A stretch of 64,000 nucleotides of DNA from Lytechinus pictus (GCF_037042905.1 NC_087252.1:17687701-17751700), one strand, 5' to 3'; shown: positions 35,196 through 46,972, numbered from the stretch's first letter. The notes: a model not told the origin generated them from the letters alone. Made by a program: numbers and translations.

Positions 35196-35203
35196 TTAAG
35201 GGT

Positions 35204-36170
35204 TTGCACCTTAAAAAAGCCCTGGGAATTAAAATATATATATAACATGTGGGTAATTTTTTCACATATAATCTTGGGTTTAGGTCTCATCTATTCAAAG
35301 AAAGTAAAAGTTTTGACAGAATGTAACACTTCAGTGAGCACTGTCCATTTTTGTAAAGCTCGCAGAAATCTGCGCAGAAATTCTCACGCCCTGTCTAGGG
35401 GAAAGGGCAAAATCAAACTTACCCTGCGAAACATTTCGCATACATTTCCCTTGCACTTTTGGTCATTTGAAATAAAACGGATACATTCAAGCATTTCATA
35501 ACAATTTTGCCACCCAATTTGAAATTTCAACACTTAGTAAGCACAACCTTCCCCCTTTTTTTGTGCCAGCTGGATCTGAGGACATAACTGAATCTCAACA
35601 AAAGTTTATATCAGACATCTCCAGCATATTTTTTCACTAAGTTTTTATCATTTAAAGTGGGTTTACATTTGATTTTTCATTTAATACTTATTTCTCCTTC
35701 CCTTTCCCAAGCTTGACAAGGATTAACAAAATGAAAATCAAGCCTAAGCCATTTCATGTAAATCACAGCTCAGTGTAAAGCAAATATCGTCACGATGGTC
35801 TCGGTGTGTTGGGGAGTGGGGTGGGGCGCAGTGCACTCTTCAAAGTCTTTTGGGCAAGGAAATAACTTTAAAAAGGTAAAAGATATCTTCGAATCAATTT
35901 TACTAGTTAAATTCTACGTGTTTTTCATGATTAAGGTCTACTTTTATTCGCATAACTATTTCAATGTTCTGCGCAAATCATTTTTCACTAACTTTTCAAA
36001 AGTAAGTGGTGCTCACTCAAGCGGAAATATTTTTCGACAGTTATATCGTCATTTGTTTGAATGGATCTGTACCAATGTTAAAATGTTGAAAAATCTTCAG
36101 GATATTACGAATGTATCATTTTACAGGATTTTTTTCTAAATGTAAACTTTTTTTGATACGCACTGTAGAT
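35204..36170 (+). repeat. Unclassified repeat-like region, includes copy of the 10850-11285 repeat
   Basis: 35700-36130 is the plus-orientation partner of 10850-11285. The ORF at 35795-36139 has no motif and overlaps the repeat, so I do not call it a gene. The part at 35320-35520 shares the CAGTGAGCACTG motif with other elements but has no full partner. Confidence 0.55.
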
Positions 36171-36179
36171 ATTACCTCA

Positions 36180-36660
36180 CATATACTAAACCTCTAAAAA
36201 AAAGTTTTTAAATATGTTTTTGGCCATTAATTTCTCACAACTCCTAATTTTACACAATGCATATTTTACATCATTCAAAAGATCATTTAATTCTCTTTAA
36301 AATGATACCATTCTTGTTATGATCATGTCATCATGAAAAGATTAGGATTCAAAAGTGTTGCATGAGGTCTGAATAGAAAAGCTGCAAAACGAGCAAAAAA
36401 AGTTTGGAAATCTGACTTTGGCTATTGATTTCTCCCAATTTTCAATTCTTAACAATGTATTTTTTTATATCATTCAAAAGATCAGTTAATTCTCTTTAAA
36501 ATGATACCATGCTTTTGCTTGTTAAGATCAGGCCATTACGATAAGAGCAGGATTCAAAAGTGTTGGATGAGGTCTGAACTGAAAAGCTGCAAAACGAGCA
36601 GAAATAGTCATGAAGGGTCAATACAGAACATGATTCTTTTGTCTGTGTCAATACAGATGA
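36180..36660 (+). repeat. Two-copy tandem repeat of about 200 bp
   Basis: AAAAGATCATTTAATTCTCT at 36278 recurs as AAAAGATCAGTTAATTCTCT at 36476. Both are followed by TTAAAATGATACCAT and later GAGGTCTGAA and GCTGCAAAACGAGCA. Non-coding. Confidence 0.75.
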
Positions 36661-36915
36661 AAATCCATTCAAATCAAGCCCCTGCTTCTGTAGTGATGGT
36701 TCTGTGAGATAACATGGTTTGAGTCGTGGTTTGAAATACCAATGCATGTTTGTTTGTTTGTTATGTGTTTGCTTGTGCAGAGGTGTGTTTGATTCCATGT
36801 TTTTTTTCTCTTTGCCTCTTCCTTGAGGATTTATTGTTTCAAAATATTTACATATATACATATTTACATAGGAATAACTTTTTTCAAAAGTCAAATGATA
36901 TATTTATAACAGGAA

Positions 36916-37992
36916 TTACAATATATCAATAATTTTCTTGACCTCTAATACACAAAATTGTTTAGATCCGTAATGATTTACATAAAACTTCAAATATGAA
37001 ACAAATTCCATGATCGATCTCTTATTGCTATGATTTAGATTTTGAAAGTTGCATTTTACAGAATGATTATAAACTACAAACTGGGCAACATTGATTGTCA
37101 AATTAATAAGATCAAATTTTGAGTTGTCTATTTTATACCCAATTAACAATGTTTTCATAGTTATCACCATTTCTTCTTTGAAAATAAAATAAATCATCCT
37201 TGATATGATTTTCCAATAAACTTTAATCTTGTTGCCAAAAAACAGAAAATGGCTAATGGTCTCTATTTCATTACAGATTTCGCATTGATTTGTATTTACA
37301 ATTTTCCACTTGAACAAATTGTCTCTAGAAGGTAATATTTTATGTAACAATTTGAAATTGAATTGCTTAATTCTTTTATCTTTTATCGTTTTGAATTTAA
37401 AATGAAGAATATCTTTCCAAACTAAATTTTCTGGCAATTTTAGTTGTTTTCCCAAGATGTCCAAAATATACAAATCAACCCTTTTTGTTGTAAAAACAAC
37501 AAATATTATTTTTTGCTCTGGTGCAAGTTATATTAATACGTTCACCAACAGATATATCGATTTCTTCTTGTTCTGGAGACTCATTTTGTTTTTCTTTCAT
37601 CGTACTTTTTTTTCAAACCAATGAGCAGGAAATGTTTTTTTTTAATTTAGAAAATCTAAAACTAAATACTAAATGTTCAAAAAAAAAAAAAATTTTAATA
37701 TAAAAAATGATATATCTTTCCATTTACCTTTATATATAACTTGTCTAACATATAAAATACCAGCTTCTTTCCATTCCTGAAAATTTAAAGGTTGTCCATT
37801 TATTGTAATATTACTATTATTCCATAATATTTCACGATATATATTTTCAACATTCTGCTCATCTAAATAACGTAATTGAGCCCATGTATATAGAACATTG
37901 GTAAACCCCTTTTTCGACAAAGCTTTAACATGTGTATTGGATGACAGTTCATTTGAAAACAGTAGAGGATTTCTCCTATGTAACTTAACCAA
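36916..37992 (-). pseudogene. L1/Tx1-type LINE ORF2 C-terminal fragment
   Basis: The minus-strand frame at 37473-36916 has the L1/Tx1-like C-terminal pattern KQFNFKLLHKILPSRDNLF, followed by a zinc-knuckle-like CEICNEIETISH (zf-RVT). The last expected Cys is Gly (FFG). The frame at 37992-37669 is the preceding part (LSKKGFTNVLYTWAQL, NGQPLNFQEWKE). A frameshift and A/T-run separate them. There is no RT core, so it is truncated and inactive. Confidence 0.72.
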
Positions 37993-38784
37993 AACGTGAA
38001 AAGTTTTTTTTATTCCATGTTAATTTTGATGTTAATGTGCATGATAATAATTAAAAGAAACAGCTGAGAAATTCACTCATCACCACTGAAAAAAAGAACA
38101 GTGACATTCAATATTGTGTCATTTTGCAACTTTTGAATTTTGACCTTGCCCAATATTTCAAGGCACTGCACCTCCATGTGAACGATAATCACATCATGTA
38201 GGGTATCATTCTAAAGAAAATCAAATGATATATTCATTAATATTAATTACACATTGATATTTACTAAAACCGATGAGGGATTATCGATCAAATTCAGATT
38301 TCCAAACTTTTTTTGAGGAGTTTACATACATGAAGAGCTCAGTTGCAAACAAGTTTAGGTCCATTTTTCATCAAATTTGATTTTTTTTTTTTGGTCTCAA
38401 TGTATAGACCTTTAGTAGCTCCATAAAAATATACCAACGAAAATTGAATTTTCCATTAAAAAGTGAACAAAAATGACAAAAGAAATCTCTTTTTTTTTCA
38501 AAAGGGGTTAGGTCCACAAATGATTTTTTAGAAAAGAATATTAAAAAAAATATGAAGACTGGTAGATTTCCTTTATACCAAATTTTATGTTCACATGGTA
38601 GGATATCATGAAATTTAGAACAAAGAGAATCCCCGTTTCTTCCAATTCATCAATGTTAGGGTCTTTGGGAAGGGATTAAGATGGAATGTCAAAAAAATAT
38701 GAATGTAATCTCTAATAAAACCATTAAACCATCATGGGGTAAAAAAGATAATAATATAGGAGGGGTATTTGCCATATGGACAAA
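37993..38784. other. Non-coding, includes a copy of the repeat at 3745
   Basis: 38320-38500 matches 3767-3940 (CATACATGAAGAGCTCAGTT). The rest shows nothing recognisable. Confidence 0.5.
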
Positions 38785-39749
38785 CAGTGGCTTAACTACG
38801 GGGGGCATGGGGGGCACATTCCCCCCATCGGCTGACCAAAAAAAAAAAAAAACGGGGAAAGGGGGAAAAGGAGAAAAGAGGGAGAAAGGAAGAGAAACAT
38901 AGTGAAAGAAGAAAATATTATTCATTATAATAAAATATTACATTATAATTATGTTATGTTACATTACATAAGAAACATTTTTATTATAACTTTATGATTT
39001 GCCCAGGGCCTACGTCTTCATTGTTCCTGGTGCTCGCACTGTCTGTTTAACGAGATATATAATCATGTTGTACTAAAACATCCCGTTTTCAAGTCAATAT
39101 AAACCAAATATATTTCCTAGCACCTGAGTTATCATTGTTTTATGGAGTGACATATATGCTTCTTTTTCATGTCTCAAAAAGTGATTGCCCCATGTTAAGG
39201 TCTTCGTATATATGAAACATTTCCTGTCCATGATTACGTTCGCATTAGTGGATTGGTGAGATATGTCTGCTCTTCATGAATTCCTAAAATCAGTCCTTAA
39301 AATGTCCCTTCTTCTGATCTGAATATAAAAAATGTTCAGCTCGCGCTTCGCGCTCGCATCATCTGGTTAATGAAATATGTATGGTCCTAGTTAATTCCTA
39401 CAAAGAAACCTTAGAATGCCCCACTTCAGGTCTGAATTATCTAAATATTCAGCTTGCCCTTCGCGCTCGCATTGTTTAGCGAGACAGGTACCTATCACAA
39501 TTACACAAATTTGATTATAATGTCCCTTTTTAGGTGTGAATATAAAAAAAATTCAGCTCGCACTTCGCGCTCGCATTATTTGATCAGTGAGATACATATC
39601 CGTTTAATGACATTGTCCTTAAAATGTCTCTATTAGGTCAGTATAACTGACAACTGAGCGCTTCGCGCGCTCACTAGCGCACTTACTCAGTGATTCAAAC
39701 ATTTTGCTGGTGCCCTGCCCCCAATGCCGTGACCCACGGTACGCCACTG
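38785..39749. mobile_element. DNA element with CAGTGGC termini and internal TTCGCGCTCGC repeats
   Basis: Left end CAGTGGCTTAACTACGGGGG, right end the inverted GGTACGCCACTG. Flanks TGGACAAA and TGGACATA form an 8-bp target duplication with one mismatch. Inside are four degenerate repeats of about 100 bp with TTCAGCTCGCGCTTCGCGCT (39332, 39450, 39553, 39655). About 965 bp; no transposase is visible. Confidence 0.75.
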
Positions 39750-39750
39750 T

Positions 39751-39857
39751 GGACATAACAATGACAATTCCTTGCATATCTAAAAACATGATTTCCAAAA
39801 AATGCCAAAATATTTCAGTCATCCCCCCACCCATCAACACGGATTTACGCTAGTGCA
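39751..39857. mobile_element. Half of another CAGTGGCG-type element
   Basis: Ends CCCCCCCACCCATCAACACG, then GATTTACGCTAGTG, the inverted form of a CACTAGCGTAAATC terminus. Only one end is present; it cuts off the 3' part of the LINE to its right. Confidence 0.45.
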
Positions 39858-39859
39858 TT

Positions 39860-40417
39860 ATTGACAATACTCAGAATGGAATTCATTTTACAAATAAAAT
39901 CATCTACATTTCCCGAGGGAGGTGTATAAATTATACCAATAATACACCAAGAGCGTGTGTTATTGTTTGGATTAACCTCTATAAATATGGTTTCTAGACA
40001 TTCAAACATGTACGTTAAGTCTGGTCTCTGTTTATATGTTAGAGATTTATTAATATATACTGCAACTCCACCTCCCTGTTTACATATTCGATTATTCGTT
40101 AACATATCATAATTCTCCAAGTAATAAAGAGGTATATGTGAATTAGGTTTGAGCCATGTCTCAGAAAGGCCAATAATTGTAAATTCAAGGTCAATACTAT
40201 TGAGAAATACTTATAAGTTTTCAAAGTTATTTGGAACACTCCGACAATTAACGTGTAAAAGAGAAAACATATTCTTAGGATCTTCATTTTTAAGGATATT
40301 ACAATTATTAAACTGGTTTGGTGTATAGTAACAAGATTCAGAGGAATTGTTGCTGTCGTCAGCATACTGTAAATGTAACATTGTGTCAGAATTAATAGGT
40401 AAGGGATTTACAAACAT
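39860..40417 (-). pseudogene. LINE ORF2 apurinic-type endonuclease domain fragment
   Basis: Minus-strand pieces read SLLHVNCRSVPNNFENL, then (shifted) IIGLSETWLKPNSHIPLYYL, then ENYDMLTNNRICKQGGGVAVYINK and WCIIGIIYTPPSGN. These are the successive motifs of the AP-endonuclease-like domain at the start of LINE ORF2. At least one frameshift separates the parts. Confidence 0.75.
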
Positions 40418-40751
40418 TTACAAATAAACACTTAGAATAGAAAAGTTGAATTGAACAAAATACTTAAAACTAGCGAATGGTATATTATGCAAAATTGAAA
40501 CAAGGAGTGACAAAATAGGTGTCAAACAGGCAAATTTCGTAGTAGTACACAAATTAGGAAGTGAAAAATAAAAAGACAATTGTAATAGAACAGAATAACA
40601 AAATTGAAGAGATTGATAAGAAATGTTTCGATGATAACTTTGAGTTGCAGAGTAAGTCACTGGCCTGGAAGTCATTTTACTTTATATCATAAAGTGAGTG
40701 TTCATGCTATGGTGAAAAGAGTAGGATTATCATCCTTTACAAGGCAAATAT

Positions 40752-41442
40752 TTATATAAGTTTAGCAAGGTCTTCCTTTGAGTTGATTTGCTTTTTCATA
40801 GTTTTGTTGTTTGTACATCGTACAGTTACAATAATCCTCCCATCCATGGACCAAGCTGATAATGTTTTGCTCTCTGGTTTGTTGATCTCCTTAAAGGCTT
40901 CCCACAGTAAGGATTTGTTTGTGCTGGTCAGGTCTTCAAATATGCTGTATCCAGTTTTCTTTTCCTTCAGTCTTCTCCTATTTCTCAGCAGGCTTAGGCG
41001 ATGTTGGTATGAAGTTAATTTCACAATGATGGCTCTAGGTTTACGGGCACTAGCAGATCAAGGTTGAGGTTCAATCGGCCGGCCAACTCGATGACTTCTG
41101 TCGATATCTTGCAGCTTCAGATCAACCCCCATAACTGTGTTGGCAATGTCACAGACAATTTTGCTGGTGTTTTCCTTTTCGCTTTCGGGCACTCCAAAAA
41201 GCCGTATGCAGTTCCGTCGTGAGTACTGCTCATGATCATTAAGTGTCGACTCTGTTTTTTTTTAGTTTTTCTTGCAATTCCTGATGTTTCGTTCGAATTT
41301 TCACAAGTTCATCTTCAAGCTTCTCTACTTTGTTTTGCAGGTCGAAGATGGTGCCTTCTTGTTTCTCCATGATTTTAAATAGTTGATCAATCTTCGAGTC
41401 AAGGGCTTCACAAATGGATTGCTTTATAAAACTAATCACCAC
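40752..41442 (-). pseudogene. LINE ORF1 (coiled coil plus RRM-like domain)
   Basis: Minus strand: a coiled coil (LQNKVEKLEDELVKI, 41442-41239), then after a +1 frameshift in a T run RRNCIRLFGVPESEKENTSK, DIDRSHRVGRP, one in-frame TGA, and KPRAIIVKLTSYQHRLSLLR to SIFEDLTSTN. This is the RNA-binding ORF1p layout of L1/L2-type LINEs (transposase_22-like). Only two lesions interrupt it, so the copy is fairly young. Confidence 0.75.
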
Positions 41443-41446
41443 TTTA

Positions 41447-42332
41447 CTTTAGGGGGGAACGTCCCCCCACCTTAATTTAAGGGGGGACAGGAACACCCCG
41501 TCCGCCCCCGCTTCCGCCGCCTATGATTGTGGGTACATACACGTGTGATACTTAATTCTTATATTAAATACGCCTGCAATCCTTGCTTAAAATCCAAGTG
41601 ACTGATATTTTCCCTAATGAATAGAGCACAGTGTCCCATATTGTGGTAGCAGTGCTGAACTCAATGTGACGATACTTTTTTACACTTTTACATTTGAGCA
41701 TTTAATCAGTGTTAATCACATAGTCGACCATGTGAGCTGGATGTGAACCGTGACCCTGTCGAGGTGTCCAGAGTGTGAAAATACCTTCACATTGTTGATT
41801 ATGAGCATTTTGAAATCATATAATAATAAACTGGCAGGCCGACTTATTAGTCCCTAACTATCATCATGATATAGAGGGACACGTTTCAATTTCTGTTGTC
41901 TAAATAGTTCCAGATGACTCGTCCTTCGTAATAAAATCTAATAACATTTCTATAAAAAAATCGACATATATTTCGGAGATAAAATTCGTTGATATTTCTT
42001 ATTGAATACCTATTTGTAATACTATTAAGAGGTTAAATGTTATAAGTATTCATATAGGGTTCCTTTGGATTAAGAAATCAAGAAACAAGTAAGAAAATAG
42101 CCATGTAAATCATAAATAATTAAAAAAATTGTAAGCTTCCGAAACAATGGGTCAGTATGGGAAATATATGTTTAATTAGTGATTATTTTTTGCCAGTTAA
42201 TTGTAAATAGGCCCGTGTAACCTCCATGCACCGCTAGAGCGCCCACATACATTGTATACAAGGCATGCACAGCACTGGCTTGCACCGTACCGTATGTACA
42301 CTCTAAAAATGAAGTGCTAATTTAGCACTTAA
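41447..42332. other. Intergenic, with the end of a G/C-run element
   Basis: 41447-41525 (GGGGGGAACGTCCCCCCACC to CGCCGCCTATG) is one terminus of a G/C-rich DNA element. 42299-42332 (ACACTCTAAAAATGAAGTGC) looks like a MITE terminus into which the next element inserted. Confidence 0.45.
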
Positions 42333-42896
42333 AGGAAATGTCCACCCCAACAAAAAGTTTATTTGAATAAAAAGAGCGAAATCCAACAAGCATAACACTG
42401 AAAATTTCATCAGAGTCGGATGTAAAATAAGAAAATTCATGACATTTTAAAGTTTTGCTTAATTTCCCAAAACAGTTATATGCACATCCTGGTCAGTAGG
42501 CAAATTAAGAGACTGGTGGCCTCATCCACTTTTCCAATTTTTTTCCTTGTTGCCAAGTGAAAAAATGGTAAATTCCTCCATGAACAGTTTGAATTAGCAT
42601 TGTTTAATACTATATGGTTCAGTCAAGTTGGTCCTTATTGTCAAAACTGTAAAAAATTAAATATTGAATAATTCAAACAATAAAAAAAACAATAGAAATA
42701 GTGAGTGAAGGACATCATCGACTGTCTCATTTGCATGTCACTGAGTTGTGCATATACTTGTTTTGTAAAATATGTGAAACTTTAAACTGTAACATTCTTA
42801 TTTTACTTTCGATTTTGATGAAATTATTAGCGCTACGCTAGTTCGATTTTTCTCTTTTTATTCAAAGCAACATTTATCTGGGGTGGACTTGACCTA
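42333..42896. mobile_element. Foldback MITE, TTAA-type, family 3
   Basis: Left end AGGAAATGTCCACCCCAACA pairs with the right end GGGGTGGACTTGACCT. The arms continue with AAAATTTCATCAGAGTCGGA against TTCGATTTTGATGAAATTAT. TTAA lies at 42329-42332; the right flank is degenerate. Relatives are at 44205-45030 and 59085-59226. Confidence 0.8.
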
Positions 42897-42899
42897 TAA

Positions 42900-42995
42900 T
42901 GGGCTTGTATACGTGACTGCACTTCGAGTGCTGATTTTCTAGTTCAAATTTGAATGACTAAATCAGCACTCAAAGTGCAGTTACTATACAAGCCC
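42900..42995. repeat. 96-bp hairpin
   Basis: GGGCTTGTATACGTGACTGC at the left pairs with CAGTTACTATACAAGCCC at the right, with AGTGCTGATT/AATCAGCACT inside. It directly follows the foldback element, probably part of the older MITE split by it. Confidence 0.75.
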
Positions 42996-44204
42996 AAGCA
43001 CATGATTAAGTACCACGATCCCGTTCCGTACGGTAGACCCCATGTTTTCACACCGCCCAGTATATTTAGTTCCCAATACCCCTTATTTTACCCATGTGGT
43101 CAGTTCCTTAGACCCCAATTTCAGAGTTTCGTGAGGCACACCCCATCAAAAAGTAATTTGAGTGCCCCCCCCCCCCCGTGTAAAATATTATTTTTGCTAT
43201 AAATAAGATGATATGTTAGACAAGGCAAGATCATTGTCTTATAGTGCTAATTATGGTGACGAGATGAATTTCAAGTCTACTCGTACTCATTAAAGCAGCA
43301 GTACATGCAAATCCTAACACAAAAAAAGATTGAAAGACGTTTCCTTGTTTATTGTTTTTTTATTGATAGGAAACCTATATCCCCATTATTGTTATTTTCT
43401 TAAATGATATAATTACTTTTTGTTTTCAAGATTTATCAATAATTTATTGGCAAGATATAAGAAATGTACTTCAGTGAGTACTCTTACGCACGTTTCGGCA
43501 TTAAAAATACACTTTGACAAACCATACCTTACCTTTCCAATACACCATTTTCCAAGAAAAAAAAATCTGCATATATTTTGGGTAAAAAAGTGGACACAAG
43601 AATCCGCATCTAAACGTATATATACCTAGCGTCCGAATCTTTTCCCGTAGGTATATATATGTAATAAAACAAATTGGCGATGGGACGGGATCCGCGGAGA
43701 TCCGCAGGAAAAATTATTTTTTGGGGACGCAACGGTGGACGCCGAGCACTGTGTGACTGAGGCTTTAGGTACATAAACAGGATTATAAGACGCAAACGTC
43801 CTGGTCAAGCAAACGCTCAAGTTGCTATGACGAAGCTTTAAAAAAAGCAAAGGTTTAAAAGAACAAGCAAAATTTACGCTCTATGAATACGCTTTTTAGC
43901 AATAGCTTATTCGTGAAAAAAATATCAACTTATAATTACTAGTTAAAACTTATTTGTGAGTACATTTTGACCTTCGAAAGAGCAAACAGCCCCCTTATTT
44001 TTTCATTCTATTTTTGTATTAGATGTATCAATGAGTTCACGAGTATTTGGTTCCTTGTTTCAATCTCATATTAGAGAATTCGAGAGAAGACGACGACTGC
44101 CTAAGGTCTAATCACCCCAAACCAACTGAAGATGTTACCAAACTTCTCGATATGCTAGAGGCAGTTCATCAGGAAGATTGAGTGAGTACTTTAAAATCTA
44201 TATA
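42996..44204. other. Intergenic, no supported gene
   Basis: Contains a C run at about 43167-43177. 43680-43760 is GC-richer (GATCCGCGGAGATCCGCAGG) without a partner. The short ORFs show no motifs. Confidence 0.4.
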
Positions 44205-45030
44205 GAAAATAAAGTTTACCCCAACATAAAAATACAGCGAACTCAACACTGAAAATGTCATCAATATCGGGGGTGAATAAGAAAGTTATGACACTTTTAA
44301 TTTTGGGCTTAATTTCACAAAACAGTTGAATGAACATCCAGGTCGGTATGAAAATTATGGGACTGATTACGTCACCCACTCACTATTTCTTTCGTGATTC
44401 ATTATATGAAAAAGGAAATGTCTTTTATTTTCCTCAATGTGAAACAAAGAGGAAAATAAATCTGTCGGATCCCTCCGACGTCCGCATTCTCGCTATAACC
44501 TTCGCCCTCGCACCAACTGGGCGTTGTGGCGTGCGCCTGTAATCCAAGCTATGCGGGGAAGTTACAAATTGATGCAGAGGTTCGAGGTTCGAGCCCTGGT
44601 CACGTCTTTCGGATGGTGACGTTAAAGGTCGGTCCCAGACGTAAATAATCATATCTGATTGATACACGTCTGACAAAACTCAAATACACACACACACACG
44701 AAGTCTCCATCAATTGACAAAGTTGAGCAGCAGCCAACGAAACGTCGCGTCGTGAACTCTCTTACAGTTTCAACTGATCAACCAACTCTAAAGATTTATT
44801 TCTCCTGAATAACTCGAACCACTATTTGAACTTTGTGGTTCAGTCAGGTTGGTCAATACGTTGTCGAATCTGTAAAAATTGAAATATGGTTTACTTCAAC
44901 CAATAAAAGATAAAATAAATTATGAGTGAGTAAAATCATTAACTCTCTCATTTCCATATCCCTGGGTTGTGCATATAATTTTATGGTACAAATAAGCGAA
45001 AGTTTAAAATGTCATAACCTTTTATTGAAC
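44205..45030. mobile_element. Degenerate family-3 foldback element split by a SINE
   Basis: Left arm 44205-44440 (AAAGTTTACCCCAACATAAA; CACTGAAAATGTCATCAATA) resembles 42345-42560. The right arm (about 44790-45030: GGTTCAGTCAGGTTGGTCAA; GGGTTGTGCATATAATTTTA) resembles 42610-42800. The SINE-like insertion lies between. Confidence 0.65.
44461..44700 (+). mobile_element. SINE with a 7SL-RNA-like head (candidate)
   Basis: 44519-44565 contains GGCGTGCGCCTGTAATCC followed by AAGCTATGCGGGGAAG, strikingly like the Alu domain of SRP (7SL) RNA (GGCGCGTGCCTGTAGTCC, AGCTACTCGGGAGG). A pol III B box GGTTCGAGCCC follows at 44586-44596, then GGATGGTGACGTTAAAGG and an (AC)n tail at 44685-44699. The head could also be a tRNA-type promoter resembling 7SL by chance. 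It inserted in the foldback element at 44205-45030. Confidence 0.6.
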
Positions 45031-45356
45031 ATTTATAATCCTATTCTACACCTATCCATCGGGTCCTGTCAATGACTTCTATATTTTGAGCAGGTTTTCT
45101 TTACTTGATAAAATTATGGTTAACGTAACAATTTTCCATAATAAAAAAAATCCATAATTATTTAACCCTAAAACATTCTTCTAAAATTAAATGTCATGAT
45201 TATGAATAATATGATATATAAACTACATATTTTTCTTAACATTTTCTTGTGGAATTCATTACATAAACATAAACACATTAATTATACACGATGCAGAGGC
45301 GGATGTACCTTTTACCAAAGAGGGGGGGGGGGTGGGCTTTCCATGGGCAGTCATTC
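45031..45356. other. Intergenic, with one end of a G-run element
   Basis: 45293-45345 (GCAGAGGCGGATGTACC then a G run) is one terminus of the CTGGCGGAT-type family. No gene seen. Confidence 0.4.
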
Positions 45357-45615
45357 ATTTTATTTATTTATTTATCTTGCTCATTCAACAAAAGTTGATA
45401 TTCCATGACGCCCTGGATAACAAACAATACAACTATATACAATTAAAACCAATCAATGGTGATAATGTATATCCACTCATCAGTTCATATGATATTGTTA
45501 AAATACAGACGTATAAAGTTACAACAGCATTATATAAAGTAATACATAAAAAGAGATGATAGTTAAAAACATCAGTCCTGAAAGGGGAATTGGTATTGCA
45601 TCCCAGTTGATCGGC

Positions 45616-46972
45616 CTAGGCAAGATTGAGGAAATGTCTTTTAACAGAAAGTTTGACATTATTTGGGGTTTTAACATTTTTAACACTTCGGGGGAGTCTA
45701 TTCCATAGAACGCTGCCATCGTAACACAAAGCAGTTTCACAATAATCAGTACGGCCATGATGAGCACTTTGTCGAGTATTTGCATTATGAACTTTAGAAA
45801 TTTATTTGAAAACATTTTTAAAACAATCTGCTGATAAGTCATGAAGACATTTGTAAATAAATATACACCTGAGGTATTCTACTATTTTCTTAAAAGGCAT
45901 CTATCTTAAACGTCTAAACATTTCATTAGAGGGGGTTTACATATACAGTTTAAAATAAGTCTTGATGCCTTCTTTTGCAATTTATTCAACTTATCAATTT
46001 GAGCTAAATAACTATTCCCCCAAATTTCGCAACAGTAATCCATTTGTGTTTGAATGAGGCATACATATAATAATTTCATTGAAGCTTCATCAGCATACGG
46101 TTTGACTCTTCTGAGCATGGCAAGTCCTGCAAATACTTTTCTACATACATAGTCAACATGGTCAACATGATTGCACCATGACAAATTAGCATTAATAATA
46201 ACACCAAGACATTTAAAACTATTACACTTTTCAATTTCAATACTTTCATACTTAATACGCATATTTTTATACCTTTAGTCTTTTTAAATTCAAATGATCA
46301 TATATTTGCTTTTATCAACATTTAAACATAGCTTTTTTTTACTTGATCCACTTAGCGATTGCATCAAAATCATTCTGAAATTGTTCTTGTATCTCATAAA
46401 TAGACGTAGCACTTACATATAGGGTAGTATCATCAGCGTACATTACTAACTTTCCATGATTCAAAACGTTTAACATATCATCAATATAAATAAATAAAAA
46501 AGTAAGGGACCTATTATAGATCCTTGTGGAACTCCACGGGAAATACATCGATCATTAGATTTAGCATTTTTTATCGCAACAAATTGTTTTATGTTATTTA
46601 GATGCCAATCAAACCGTGATAAATTGAGACAAATCACTTAAATCAATAATCTTTAATTTATTTAACAACATAGGCGCATTTACAGTATCAAAAGCAGGTC
46701 TTAAATCAATGAAGAGTGCTCCTGTAATTTGACCTTTGTCTATAGCATTTAAGCAATCATCAGTTGAAAAACCGAGGGATGATGATGTAGAATGGCCAGG
46801 TCGAAATCGAATCCATGCTATGCCAAGAGTATTATTCGAAACCAAATAATCATATAACTGCTGATGGACAATTTTTCAAAAATCTTGCTGTAGTCGGTAA
46901 AATAGAAATTGGTCGAAAATTGCAAACAGAAGTAAATTCACCTTCTGAAAATATTTTTAAAGTCATTATGCC
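45616..46972 (-). pseudogene. LINE reverse transcriptase, frameshifted
   Basis: Minus-strand motifs in order: NFRPISILPT (about 46900), FRPGHSTSSS, GALFIDLRPAFDTVN, a frameshifted G-PQGS region, LVMYADDTTLYVS (catalytic YADD, about 46430), CNSFKCLGVIINANLSW, YCCEIWGN, NANTRQSAHHGRTDYCE, SVLWNRLPRSVK, and the stop at 45616. Several frameshifts; inactive, but all RT regions are present. Confidence 0.85.

Larger units (their letters stand above)
30473..35203 (+). repeat. TRIM-unit 3' flank (unit 2)
   Basis: Homologous to the flanks at 15074-19160 and 51951-55845. The unit 0 tail (1509-3738) is its closest partner, including the shared foldback insertion at 34708-35195. It is lengthened by the elements at 31194-31481, 31571-32233 and 33843-34146. 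A poly-C/poly-A junction lies at about 32320-32355. Short ORFs are not conserved. Confidence 0.85.
39858..41445 (-). mobile_element. 5' part of a CR1/L2-like LINE (ORF1 and endonuclease)
   Basis: On the minus strand the order is ORF1 (41442-40752), a spacer, and the start of ORF2 with the endonuclease (40417-39860). The element is cut at about 39858 by DNA-element sequence, so the reverse transcriptase is missing. It is a separate copy from the LINE at 45357-48272, whose preserved part starts where this one ends; the order on the chromosome excludes one simple interrupted element. Confidence 0.75.

Noticed and set aside
35795-36139. 114-codon ORF
   Set aside because: It coincides with a dispersed repeat also present inverted at 10850-11285, where the frame is not kept.
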